Positions 47,573-56,736 of a stretch of 64,000 nucleotides of DNA are shown piece by piece. Source of the stretch: Streptococcus mitis (GTDB lineage: Bacteria; Bacillota; Bacilli; Lactobacillales; Streptococcaceae); the NCBI RefSeq assembly GCF_009496285.1, contig NZ_WIJK01000006.1, positions 23,429 through 87,428 on the forward strand, written 5' to 3'. The translations under genes and the position numbers were made by a program. Position 1 is the stretch's first letter, and the number at the start of each line of letters is the position of its first letter. The notes beneath the pieces are model-generated. The model did no database searches. It was not told the origin of the DNA and saw nothing but the letters and a program-made list of their open reading frames with translations.

Positions 47573-49729
47573 ATGAATTTTTCAAAAACGAATGAATGCT
47601 TTGAAAAATCAAAATTGTGGATTTCATATCTATTTGTTTTTATTTCGATTTTAAGCATGAGTTCCCTAGTGTATAAAGTAACAAGTCCTATTTATAAAGG
47701 ATTATCAGCAATTGTTGTTCTTTGTATTTGTTTAACCTTATTTTTAAATTGGAGACGAATAGAAATCGATAAGAAATATCTAGGTTTATTTGGACTCTTA
47801 GCAGGTAGTCATCTAGTAGCAACACTGGTTAATCGTTCGGGGCACTTGCTTGGGAATATGATTGAAATCTTCTTTATGATAGCCTACATTTTGCTATTTA
47901 CTATGGTGAATTCAGAATATCTTAAGAAGTTAATTCGCTTGATTGCTGGAACGGTTCAATTTGTTTCTTTTTTCTCTGCTATATTTGCCTTTGTTCTTTT
48001 AATATTTAGAATTTTAATATTATTTAAAATTGGAGAACACTCCTATTATTATGGTGTTATGAATGGTCGTTTATGGGGAGTTGTTAACCCAAATGCAAGT
48101 GCTATTTTTTCTTATATTAGTATTGTTTTTGCTTTGTATCTCATCCACAAAGGAAGTAAGTACTCGATTTATCTGAAGATAAATAATGTAATTCAATTTC
48201 TAAATTTTGCGGCTATGCAAAGTAGAGGTGCCTTATTATCAGCCGTTTTAATGCTGGGATTTTATTCGCTTTTTATTGCCAGAGGAAATCTACTGAAAAA
48301 ATGTCTCACATTTCTGGTTGCTGGTACCTTAATTGTAGCTAGCAATATTGGTATTAGTTATGTAACTTCAGTATATATTTTAGCTGCTAAGGCAACAGTC
48401 ATTGACTTAAATAAAGGTGAGTCTTATTCTGAGACAGATTCGGACGTAGCTAAGAAAAATGGTGAACTTCACCTAATCGAAACAACTCCAAGCGGACGTA
48501 CTTATATTTGGGAAAATGCTATTAAAATGGGAAGTGCAAAACCATTATTTGGATATGGTGTTCGAAACGTCACTGATTATTATACAGAGTACTTTAGCAA
48601 ATTTGAAATTCAAAATTCACTAATTGGTGGTAATTTCCATAATATATTGATTACAATTTTTGTAAGTTCTGGATTATTAGGACTCATTTCTTTCATACTC
48701 ATAATCGCTTATGTAAGTTTACGTTTTATAACTTATTTAGTTGTGACTAAGAAAAATGATGAAAAATTAATTATAATTCTATTTTTTGGGATTTTATTTG
48801 GTCAATTATTTGAAAGTCAGATCATCTACTCCACAAATTTTATCAACATAATTTTCTGGTTAGTAATTGGTTATGGTTTAACGATTTGTTTGAAAGAAAA
48901 AAATATCCGTTATGAGGAAGTAACAGATATTTCCGAAATTCAAAAAATGGAATTAGGAATTATGGAGTACATTCATGAAGTTTGTCAGAAAATTGGTGCC
49001 AAATATTTCTTAGCTTATGGTAGTCTAATTGGGGCAGTTCGTCATAAAGGTTTTATTCCGTGGGACGACGATATGGATATTTGTATGCTTCGAGATGATT
49101 ATGAAAAATTACAAGATTATCTGATTGCACATCCAGATGAACGATATGAACTCATGTCTTATAAAAATAATATCAATTATGTTTATCCTTTCATGAAGAT
49201 CAAAGATAATCAGACCTATCTAGTCGAGGAGGATGTGCGAATTGATTCGAATATGGGTATCTATGTAGATATTTTCCCAGTAGATGGTTATGAAGATGAT
49301 CAGGCGTTTAAGGATAAAATGACCAAAATTATTAAAAAACGTCAATTAAGTTGTTATACTTTCAAAGGAATTACGAATACTAAAAGTGTAGTCAATTCAA
49401 TGATTCGCTATATTTCTGTTATGATCTTTTATTTCACAAACACAAATAAGTATGTTTCTCAAATCGATGAATTAGCAAAATCTAGAAAAGTAGAGGATTA
49501 TGAACAAGTAGACTACCTTATTTATAAAGATATGAATAAACCTGTTTGGAAACGCGAATGGTTAGAAAATGTTGAAACTGGCAATTTTGAAGGTAAGGAA
49601 TTCATGATACCAAACCACTACCATGAAATTCTCACTTCAGATTATGGGGACTACATGCAGTTGCCACCAGTAGAGCAACAAGTTTCTCACCATGATTTCA
49701 AACTATGGAAAATTATAGAGAATGGATAA
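47573..49729 (+). CDS. Fusion of a Wzy/O-antigen-ligase-like polytopic domain with a LicD domain
   Basis: A 718-residue protein. The first 440 residues hold about ten to twelve membrane helices with a long extracellular loop (about 270-345, containing TPSGRTYIWENA and a GNFHNILI pattern) as in Wzy polymerases and WaaL-type ligases. From about 452 it becomes a complete LicD domain with YGSLIGAVRHKG and WDDDMD (Asp498 onward), ending LPPVEQQVSHHD. The ATG at 47573 has AGGAG just before; a TTG at 47567 is rejected. Polymer assembly and phospho-decoration are thus joined in one chain. AT-rich. Confidence 0.82.
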   Translation: MNFSKTNECFEKSKLWISYLFVFISILSMSSLVYKVTSPIYKGLSAIVVLCICLTLFLNWRRIEIDKKYLGLFGLLAGSHLVATLVNRSGHLLGNMIEIFFMIAYILLFTMVNSEYLKKLIRLIAGTVQFVSFFSAIFAFVLLIFRILILFKIGEHSYYYGVMNGRLWGVVNPNASAIFSYISIVFALYLIHKGSKYSIYLKINNVIQFLNFAAMQSRGALLSAVLMLGFYSLFIARGNLLKKCLTFLVAGTLIVASNIGISYVTSVYILAAKATVIDLNKGESYSETDSDVAKKNGELHLIETTPSGRTYIWENAIKMGSAKPLFGYGVRNVTDYYTEYFSKFEIQNSLIGGNFHNILITIFVSSGLLGLISFILIIAYVSLRFITYLVVTKKNDEKLIIILFFGILFGQLFESQIIYSTNFINIIFWLVIGYGLTICLKEKNIRYEEVTDISEIQKMELGIMEYIHEVCQKIGAKYFLAYGSLIGAVRHKGFIPWDDDMDICMLRDDYEKLQDYLIAHPDERYELMSYKNNINYVYPFMKIKDNQTYLVEEDVRIDSNMGIYVDIFPVDGYEDDQAFKDKMTKIIKKRQLSCYTFKGITNTKSVVNSMIRYISVMIFYFTNTNKYVSQIDELAKSRKVEDYEQVDYLIYKDMNKPVWKREWLENVETGNFEGKEFMIPNHYHEILTSDYGDYMQLPPVEQQVSHHDFKLWKIIENG

Positions 49730-49772
49730 TTTTTTTCGTCTTAGAAAAGAGCAAAAATTAGGAGTGACAAAG

Positions 49773-50585
49773 ATGTCTGAGAGAATTTTAAGCTTAGAAG
49801 AAATCAAGCAAGTAGAACTTGATATTCTAGAGTATTTACATAAAATCTGTGAAAAACATGATATTAAGTATTTCATCGATTTTGGAACCTTGCTAGGAGC
49901 TGTACGTCACCAAGGTTTTATTCCTTGGGATGATGATACAGATATTTCCTTAGCTCGGGATGAATTTGAAAAACTTTATAAGGTTTTAAAAAATGAAAAT
50001 CATCCATACTATAAAATGATTTCCTTTAGAGAAACAAAGGGCTATCCATATAGTTATATGAGAGTCTATGATATAAGAACACGTAGAGATGCCAATCTTA
50101 GAGATTCTACGGTTGTGTTAGGAACCTGTGTTGATGTATTTCCGTATGATGGTGTTGCAACGGAGAAAAGTGACCGTAAAAAAATGAAACTCTACCAATA
50201 TCTTATTCGCCTCTCTTCTTTAAATTTTAAGGGGATTAAGTCTGAGAATGGGGGACTTAAAAATCTACCTCGCTACATTGGGTCAGCTATTTTTCAACTA
50301 AGTTCCCCACAAACTTGGAATCAAAAACTAGAGAATCTGGCTTTGAAATATAGTTTAGATCAATCTAAGTATCTTGCTTGTACGATATTTGATCCTAGCT
50401 TTCCAGAGGGAATCAAAAAAGAATGGCTCTATGATCTGATTGATCTACCATACGAAAACATCGTAGTAAAGGCTCCTAGAAAATACCATGAAATACTTGT
50501 TTATGAATTTGGAGAAAACTATATGACTCCACCCCCTATTGAGCAACAAGTTCCAGGAGGAGATAAGAATTATTGGATTGATTAA
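49773..50585 (+). CDS. LicD family phosphotransferase (second free copy)
   Basis: A 270-residue LicD protein. FGTLLGAVRHQG leads into WDDDTD (about residues 62-67), and the C terminus is MTPPPIEQQVPGGD. The ATG at 49773 has AGGAG at the right distance; an earlier ATG at 49722 overlaps the previous gene and lacks a ribosome site. It resembles the C-terminal half of the preceding fusion more than the first LicD, suggesting local duplication. It lies 39 bases before the phosphorylcholine esterase gene. Confidence 0.85.
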   Translation: MSERILSLEEIKQVELDILEYLHKICEKHDIKYFIDFGTLLGAVRHQGFIPWDDDTDISLARDEFEKLYKVLKNENHPYYKMISFRETKGYPYSYMRVYDIRTRRDANLRDSTVVLGTCVDVFPYDGVATEKSDRKKMKLYQYLIRLSSLNFKGIKSENGGLKNLPRYIGSAIFQLSSPQTWNQKLENLALKYSLDQSKYLACTIFDPSFPEGIKKEWLYDLIDLPYENIVVKAPRKYHEILVYEFGENYMTPPPIEQQVPGGDKNYWID

Positions 50586-50624
50586 CGAAAAAGTCTAGAA
50601 GAAATAGAGAAAGTTTGATGTATT

Positions 50625-53339
50625 ATGAAATCTATTAAAAAATCAATATTATTTAGTGCCTTGTTCTTAGCGGCATCAATCATTCAAGCACCGACAGTCA
50701 ATGCAGATACTATCTCAGCAGGTGCAGGGAATCGAATCCATTTTATCAATACAAAAGCTAAATCTGGAAGTGATGCTATCCTACTAGAAAGTAATGGTCA
50801 TTATGCCTTGATTGATATGGGAGAAGATTATGATTTCCCGGATGGTTCGGATCCACGCTATCCAATTCGCTGGGGGATATCCATTCGAAATTATCAGGTC
50901 ATGGAAGATCGTTTGATTCGCCACCTTGATCAGTTAGGTGTAAAGAAATTGGATTTTATACTAGGAACTCATGTTCATAGTGACCATATAGGTGGAGCAG
51001 ATGAAATTCTTAATCGCTATCAGGTTGATAAATTTTATTTGAAAAAATATTCGGATAAACGAATTACAAGTACTTGGGGATTGTGGGATAATCTTTTCAA
51101 TTACGATAATGCTCTCCGCGCTGCACAGAACAAGGGAGTTAAACTTATTCAAGACATAAAGGATGAAGATAGCCATTTTAAATTTGGGGATATGGATATT
51201 CAACTTTATAATTATAAAAATGAATATGATGCTGATGGAAACCTAAAAAGAGTTCTTGATGATAATTCCAATTCAATTGTTGCAGTAGTGACTGTAGCAG
51301 GAAAAAGAATTTATCTTGGTGGTGATTTGGATAATGCTGAGGGAGCTGAAGATAAATTAGGACCTGTTATTGGAAAAGTGGATATGATGAAATGGAATCA
51401 TCACTACGATGCCAAGATTTCCAATACAATTGGATTTATAGACCATCTCTCTCCTAGTATGGTCATCCAAACAACTGGAGGAGATATTAACCTCGCTTCA
51501 ACGAGAGACTATCTTCAAAAGAAAAATATCCAAGTGATTCACGCATCTAGTCAAACTCAGGATGCGACTGTGTTTGATATTAGTGATAAAGGATTTACAA
51601 ACGTTTCAGGGGATTTTCCAAATATTCCTACTGTTGATGAGAAATGGTATCAAGAAGATGGCCATTGGAAATATCGTTTGAAAGATGGTCAGATGGCTAT
51701 CGGTTGGAAAGAAATTTCTGGAGCAACATATTTCTTTAATGGAAAAGGTCAAATGCAGTCTGGTAGATGGGTGCATGTAAATGACGGCTGGGATCCACAT
51801 AGTGACGGCGACTGGTATTATCTTAATACAGATGGTAAAATGCATATTGGTGGTTGGTTCTATCATGATAATACTTGGTACTATATTCAGTCGAATGGTG
51901 CAAGACGATACAATGAATTAGCTGAAATTGGTGGGCAAAAGTATCTGTTTGATAAAGATGGTAAAATGCTTACTGGTTTACAAGTCTTCAAAGGTAAGAA
52001 GATGCTCTTTGCAAGTAGCGGTGCTTTGCAAACAGAAGGGACAGCTTCAAGCTGGCAAAAGCTAGGTTCAAACTGGTATTATTATGATGAAGATGGTCTT
52101 CGAACAGTGGGCTTGAAGAAAATCAATGGACTAACCTACTATTTTGATAATAATGGGATCATGCAAACTGGTTGGGCCATGATTGAAGGTCATTGGAATT
52201 ATTTTGCAAGTTCTGGAGCGATGAAAACAGGCTGGATTAAGGATGGTGACACTTGGTATTATCTAGATAAAGATGGTGTCATGCTAACGGGTCTTCAAGA
52301 GATTGATGGCACTCGTTATTACCTCAATGCAAGTGGTGCTATGCAAACTGGTTGGGCCATGATTGAAGGTCATTGGAACTATTTTGCAAGTTCTGGAGCT
52401 ATGAAAACAGGTTGGATCAAGGATAAGGATACTTGGTACTATCTAGATAAAGATGGTATCATGCTAACGGGTCTTCAAGAGATTGATGGCACTCGTTATT
52501 ATCTCAATGCAAGTGGAGCAATGCAGATAGGCTGGAAATGGTTTGACAATCATTATAGTTATTTCACAAGCAGTGGAGCTATGAAAACAGGTTGGCTCAA
52601 AGATAAGGACCTTTGGTACTATCTAGATAAAGATGGTATCATGCTAACCGGTCTTCAAGAAATTGATGGCACTCGTTATTACCTTAATGCAAGTGGAGCC
52701 ATGCAGACAGGCTGGAAATGGTTTGACAATCATTATAGTTATTTCACAAGTAGTGGAGCTATGAAAACAGGTTGGCTCAAAGATAAGGACCGTTGGTACT
52801 ATCTCAAACCTGATGATGGTGTCATGGCAACAGGTCTTCAAGAAATTGATGGCACTCGTTATTACCTCAATGCAAGCGGCGCTATGGAGACTGGTTGGAA
52901 ATTGCTAGATAACCAATATTACTACTTTACAGAAAGTGGGGCCATGAAGACAGGTTGGTTCAAAGATAAAGGGCTTTGGTACTATCTCAAACCTGATGAT
53001 GGTGTCATGGCAACAGGTTTTCTAGATGTCGATGGTATTCGTTATTATCTCAATGCAAGCGGAGCTATGCAGACTGGCTGGAAACAACTGAATGGCAACT
53101 GGTACTATTTCCAAGCAGATGGTTCCTTATTGAGAAATGGAACAACACCTGATGGTTACAAGGTCAATCAAGATGGCATTTGGAGCTTGAATCCTGATAA
53201 AGTAGAAGTTCAGGGAAGTCAAGAAGAACCTAAGAAGGATTCTGATAAGCCAGTTGAGAAAGAGAAGCATTCAGCAGAAGACAATAAAAAAGATGAAGCT
53301 GCTGAAACAAAACAGACTTTGAAGGCAGATAAAGAATAA
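50625..53339 (+). CDS. Choline-binding phosphorylcholine esterase (Pce/CbpE type), enlarged repeat region
   Basis: A 904-residue surface protein. A signal peptide (1-27, ending VNA) precedes a metallo-beta-lactamase-fold domain (about 30-330) with THVHSDHIGG (His116, His118, Asp120, His121), LGGDLDNAEG and WNHHYDA, matching the Pce enzyme that removes phosphocholine from teichoic acid. Residues about 345-830 hold around 24 choline-binding repeats, and an acidic Lys/Glu tail (about 845-904) ends the protein. Pneumococcal Pce is nearer 630 residues, so the repeat region is roughly doubled. There is no LPxTG; attachment is by choline binding. Confidence 0.93.
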   Translation: MKSIKKSILFSALFLAASIIQAPTVNADTISAGAGNRIHFINTKAKSGSDAILLESNGHYALIDMGEDYDFPDGSDPRYPIRWGISIRNYQVMEDRLIRHLDQLGVKKLDFILGTHVHSDHIGGADEILNRYQVDKFYLKKYSDKRITSTWGLWDNLFNYDNALRAAQNKGVKLIQDIKDEDSHFKFGDMDIQLYNYKNEYDADGNLKRVLDDNSNSIVAVVTVAGKRIYLGGDLDNAEGAEDKLGPVIGKVDMMKWNHHYDAKISNTIGFIDHLSPSMVIQTTGGDINLASTRDYLQKKNIQVIHASSQTQDATVFDISDKGFTNVSGDFPNIPTVDEKWYQEDGHWKYRLKDGQMAIGWKEISGATYFFNGKGQMQSGRWVHVNDGWDPHSDGDWYYLNTDGKMHIGGWFYHDNTWYYIQSNGARRYNELAEIGGQKYLFDKDGKMLTGLQVFKGKKMLFASSGALQTEGTASSWQKLGSNWYYYDEDGLRTVGLKKINGLTYYFDNNGIMQTGWAMIEGHWNYFASSGAMKTGWIKDGDTWYYLDKDGVMLTGLQEIDGTRYYLNASGAMQTGWAMIEGHWNYFASSGAMKTGWIKDKDTWYYLDKDGIMLTGLQEIDGTRYYLNASGAMQIGWKWFDNHYSYFTSSGAMKTGWLKDKDLWYYLDKDGIMLTGLQEIDGTRYYLNASGAMQTGWKWFDNHYSYFTSSGAMKTGWLKDKDRWYYLKPDDGVMATGLQEIDGTRYYLNASGAMETGWKLLDNQYYYFTESGAMKTGWFKDKGLWYYLKPDDGVMATGFLDVDGIRYYLNASGAMQTGWKQLNGNWYYFQADGSLLRNGTTPDGYKVNQDGIWSLNPDKVEVQGSQEEPKKDSDKPVEKEKHSAEDNKKDEAAETKQTLKADKE

Positions 53340-53420
53340 TCTTAGTTGCTTTGCTAGAAAGTTGATTAGGTGCTGTGTTCAGACCTGTCAGATACTTTTC
53401 TTTTAAAATAGTATTTATAT

Positions 53421-53485
53421 ACATCTCAGAGAATCAATCAATGTTTTTTGGACAAGAAACTTGATCAGCTCTGAGATGTTTTTCG
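53421..53485 (+). terminator. Terminator after the pce-type gene
   Basis: ACATCTCAGAG pairs with CTCTGAGATGT across a 37-base loop, followed by T residues. The rest of 53340-53600 is gene-free. Confidence 0.75.
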
Positions 53486-53589
53486 ATTTCTCACACACTA
53501 AATGATTGAGAATAGCCCTCTCGTCTTCAAATAGAAATATTTTGATAAGAAATTTTAAAAAACACCGATTAGATAAATAAGAAAAATTA

Positions 53590-53598
53590 TGGTATAAT
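53590..53598 (+). promoter_or_regulatory. Extended -10 promoter of prfB
   Basis: TGGTATAAT lies 25 bases before the prfB ATG, with AAAGGAG between. No consensus -35 is evident. Confidence 0.6.
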
Positions 53599-53623
53599 AA
53601 AACGATACAAAAAAGGAGTATAT

Positions 53624-54719
53624 ATGGACATTTCAGAAATTCGTCAAAAAATTGACGCCAATCGTGAAAAATTAGCTTCTTTTAGGGGGTCTCTTTGACC
53701 TCGAAGGGTTAGAAGAAGAAATTGCCATTTTGGAAAACAAAATGACAGAACCTGATTTTTGGAACGATAATATTGCGGCCCAAAAAACGTCGCAAGAATT
53801 AAATGAACTAAAAAATACCTACAATACTTTCCACAAGATGGAGGAGTTGCAGGATGAAGCTGAAATCTTACTAGACTTTTTAGCAGAGGATGAGTCTGTT
53901 AAAGATGAGTTGGTGGAGAAGTTAGCTGAGCTAGATCAGATGATGACTAGCTACGAGATGACTCTGCTCTTGTCAGAGCCCTATGATCATAATAATGCTA
54001 TTTTAGAGATTCACCCAGGTTCTGGTGGAACAGAAGCCCAAGACTGGGGCGATATGCTTCTTCGTATGTACACTCGTTATGGTAACGCTAAAGGCTTTAA
54101 GGTTGAAGTCTTGGATTATCAAGCAGGTGATGAGGCAGGTATTAAGTCAGTGACCTTGTCTTTTGAAGGGCCAAATGCTTATGGACTTCTCAAGTCAGAG
54201 ATGGGAGTTCACCGTTTGGTCCGAATCTCACCATTTGACTCTGCTAAACGTCGCCACACCTCATTTACTTCTGTAGAAGTCATGCCAGAGTTGGATGATA
54301 CCATCGAAGTTGAAATCCGTGAGGATGATATCAAGATGGATACCTTCCGTTCAGGTGGAGCAGGTGGACAAAACGTCAACAAGGTTTCAACAGGTGTCCG
54401 TTTGACCCACATTCCGACAGGGATTGTCGTTGCATCAACCGTTGACCGTACTCAGTACGGAAACCGTGACCGTGCGATGAAGATGCTCCAGGCAAAACTC
54501 TATCAGATGGAGCAGGAAAAGAAAGCTGCTGAGGTAGATGCCCTTAAGGGGGACAAGAAAGAAATCACATGGGGAAGCCAGATTCGCTCCTATGTATTCA
54601 CCCCTTATACCATGGTGAAAGACCACCGTACCAGTTTTGAAGTTGCGCAGGTAGATAAGGTCATGGATGGGGACTTAGATGGTTTCATCGATGCTTATCT
54701 AAAATGGCGTATTAGTTAA
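53624..54719 (+). CDS. prfB: Peptide chain release factor 2, with programmed +1 frameshift
   Basis: The ATG at 53624 opens a 24-codon frame that stops at TGA 53696-53698. Skipping one base (CTT then GAC at 53697) joins the long second frame to give 364 residues, the normal RF2 length. The autoregulatory site is textbook: an AGGGGG Shine-Dalgarno-like stimulator, CTT slippery codon, TGA and a following C. Downstream are SPF ([11 protein letters not shown], stop-codon recognition) and GGQ ([11 protein letters not shown]). It recognises UGA and UAA and tunes its own level through slow termination at its UGA. An ftsE-ftsX pair follows. Confidence 0.97.
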
Positions 54720-54734
54720 AAGAAAGGAAGTCAC

Positions 54735-55427
54735 ATGTCGATCATTGAAATGAGAGATGTTGTCAAAAAGTATGACAACGGGACAACAGCCCTACGTGGC
54801 GTCTCTGTGAAAATTGAACCAGGAGAATTTGCCTATATCGTAGGTCCTTCGGGTGCAGGTAAGTCAACTTTTATCCGTGCCTTGTACCGTGAAGTTAAAG
54901 TTGAAAAAGGAAGTTTGCAAGTTGCAGGTTTTAATCTTGTTAAGATTAAAAAGAAAGATATTCCGCTTCTTCGTCGAAGTGTTGGAGTTGTCTTTCAGGA
55001 TTACAAACTCTTGCCAAAGAAAACCGTTTATGAGAACATTGCTTACGCAATGGAGGTTGTCGGTGAAAGCCGTCGCAATATCAAAAAACGTGTTATGGAA
55101 GTTTTGGATCTTGTCGGCTTGAAGCATAAGGTTCGTTCATTCCCTAATGAATTGTCAGGTGGTGAGCAACAACGTATCGCCATTGCGCGTGCTATCGTAA
55201 ACAATCCTAAGGTTTTGATTGCCGACGAACCAACAGGTAACTTGGACCCAGATAACTCATGGGAAATCATGAACCTCTTGGAGCGCATCAATCTCCAAGG
55301 TACGACTGTTTTGATGGCTACCCACAACAGCCAAATCGTAAATACCTTGCGCCACCGTGTCATTGCCATCGAGAATGGTCGTGTGGTTCGTGACGAAGCG
55401 AAAGGAGAGTACGGATACGATGATTAG
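54735..55427 (+). CDS. ftsE: Cell-division ABC ATPase FtsE
   Basis: A 230-residue ATPase. Walker A is GPSGAGKST (about 36-44), the signature LSGGEQQRI, and Walker B VLIADEPTGNLD. With FtsX it forms a membrane complex that activates the peptidoglycan hydrolase PcsB in streptococci. It begins 15 bases after prfB with an AAGGAAG site and overlaps ftsX by 8 bases. Confidence 0.96.
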   Translation: MSIIEMRDVVKKYDNGTTALRGVSVKIEPGEFAYIVGPSGAGKSTFIRALYREVKVEKGSLQVAGFNLVKIKKKDIPLLRRSVGVVFQDYKLLPKKTVYENIAYAMEVVGESRRNIKKRVMEVLDLVGLKHKVRSFPNELSGGEQQRIAIARAIVNNPKVLIADEPTGNLDPDNSWEIMNLLERINLQGTTVLMATHNSQIVNTLRHRVIAIENGRVVRDEAKGEYGYDD

Positions 55428-56346
55428 TAGATTTTTCCGCCACTTGTTCGAAGCTTTAAAGAGTTTAAAGCGTAATGGGTGGATGACCATTGCTGCTGTC
55501 AGTTCAGTAATGATTACCTTGACCTTGGTTGCTATTTTTGCCTCAGTTATCTTTAATACTGCAAAATTGGCAACGGATATCGAAAACAACGTCCGAGTCA
55601 TGGTTTATGTTCGTAAGGATATTGAAGACAATAGTGAAACCATCGTCAAAGAAGGCCAGACAGTTACAAACAATGATTACCACAAGGTTTATGATGCTCT
55701 CAAGGCTATGCCAGCTGTTAAAAGTGTAACCTTCTCAAGTAAAGAAGAGCAGTACCAAAAGCTGACTGAAACCATGGGTGACGATTGGAAGGTTTTTGAA
55801 GGAGATGCCAATCCACTTCATGATGCCTACATTGTCGATACCAATTCACCAAGTGATGTGAAACCAGTCGCTGAAGAAGCTAAGAAAATCGAAGGAGTTT
55901 CTGAGGTTCAAGACGGTGGTGCCAATACGGAGCGTCTCTTCAAGTTGGCTTCCTTCATCCGTGTTTGGGGATTGGTCATTGCAGGACTCTTGATTTTCAT
56001 CGCAGTCTTCTTGATTTCAAATACCATTCGTATCACTATCATTTCACGTAGTCGTGAAATTCAAATCATGCGTTTGGTTGGTGCTAAAAATAGCTACATT
56101 CGTGGTCCATTCTTGCTAGAAGGTGCCTTCATTGGGCTATTAGGAGCAACTATTCCATCAATCATGGTTTACTTTATCTATAACCGAGTCTACCAATCAG
56201 TTAACCCATCTTTGGTTGGACAAAATCTATCTCTGATTACCCCAGATGCTTTTATTCCATTGATGATTGGTCTTTTGTTCCTCATCGGAATCTGTATCGG
56301 TTCACTTGGTTCAGGAATCTCAATGCGTCGATTCTTGAAAATCTAA
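55420..56346 (+). CDS. ftsX: Cell-division membrane protein FtsX
   Basis: A 308-residue protein with four membrane helices (about 22-45, 180-205, 225-250, 275-300) and a large extracellular loop 1 (about 50-175) that contacts PcsB. The MRLVGAKNSYIRGPFLLEG motif (about 222-240) is typical of FtsX. The start at 55420 inside the end of ftsE is taken because it gives the standard N terminus and a GGAGAG site precedes it; the open frame goes back further to 55357. A terminator follows. Confidence 0.96.
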   Translation: MISRFFRHLFEALKSLKRNGWMTIAAVSSVMITLTLVAIFASVIFNTAKLATDIENNVRVMVYVRKDIEDNSETIVKEGQTVTNNDYHKVYDALKAMPAVKSVTFSSKEEQYQKLTETMGDDWKVFEGDANPLHDAYIVDTNSPSDVKPVAEEAKKIEGVSEVQDGGANTERLFKLASFIRVWGLVIAGLLIFIAVFLISNTIRITIISRSREIQIMRLVGAKNSYIRGPFLLEGAFIGLLGATIPSIMVYFIYNRVYQSVNPSLVGQNLSLITPDAFIPLMIGLLFLIGICIGSLGSGISMRRFLKI

Positions 56347-56369
56347 GTAAGATAGTTTACTAAAATCTA

Positions 56370-56421
56370 TAAAAGTAGGATACCATCGAGGCTTGACCGA
56401 GTCAGATGGTCCTACTTTTTA
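56370..56421 (+). terminator. Strong terminator after ftsX
   Basis: AAAAGTAGGA..CCATC pairs with GATGG..TCCTACTTTT, followed by more T. Confidence 0.85.
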
Positions 56422-56438
56422 TGTTGAACTTATAAACC

Positions 56439-56589
56439 ATACTCTTCAAAAATCTCTTCAAACCACGTCAGCTTCGTCTTGGCGTATATTTGTTACTGAC
56501 TTCGTCAGTTCTATCCACAACCTCAAAACAGTGTTTTGAGCAACCTGCGGCTCGCTTCCTAGTTTGCTCTTTGATTTTCATTGAGTATC
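56439..56589 (+). repeat. BOX element (copy 2, full length with boxB)
   Basis: It runs from ATACTCTTC through CTTCAAACCACGTCAGCTTCG, a boxB-like section with CTGACTTCGTCAG hairpin, the CAAAACAGTGTTTTGAG hairpin and the boxC-type end CTTTGATTTTCATTGAGTAT. It is about 150 bp between ftsX and the MFS gene. Confidence 0.93.
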
Positions 56590-56736
56590 AGTTGCTTGCC
56601 AATTTTTGGGAAACAGTGTATGATAGGAAAGGACCTTTTTGCTAAAAGAGTTATAGGGACTAGATGAAAGAAATCTTTTATTTCTACAGTAATATCTAGC
56701 TCTTTTGACTTAACATAAATAATGAATGAGGATAAA

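Noticed and set aside
45747..50585. Complete capsule locus
   Set aside because: No wzg-wzd-wze regulatory genes, initial transferase or flippase are present; the cluster is too small and pairs with LicD/Pce.
50625..53339. CRISPR-like regular repeats in the third part of the gene
   Set aside because: The periodicity (60 and 180 bp) is in frame and encodes choline-binding repeats.
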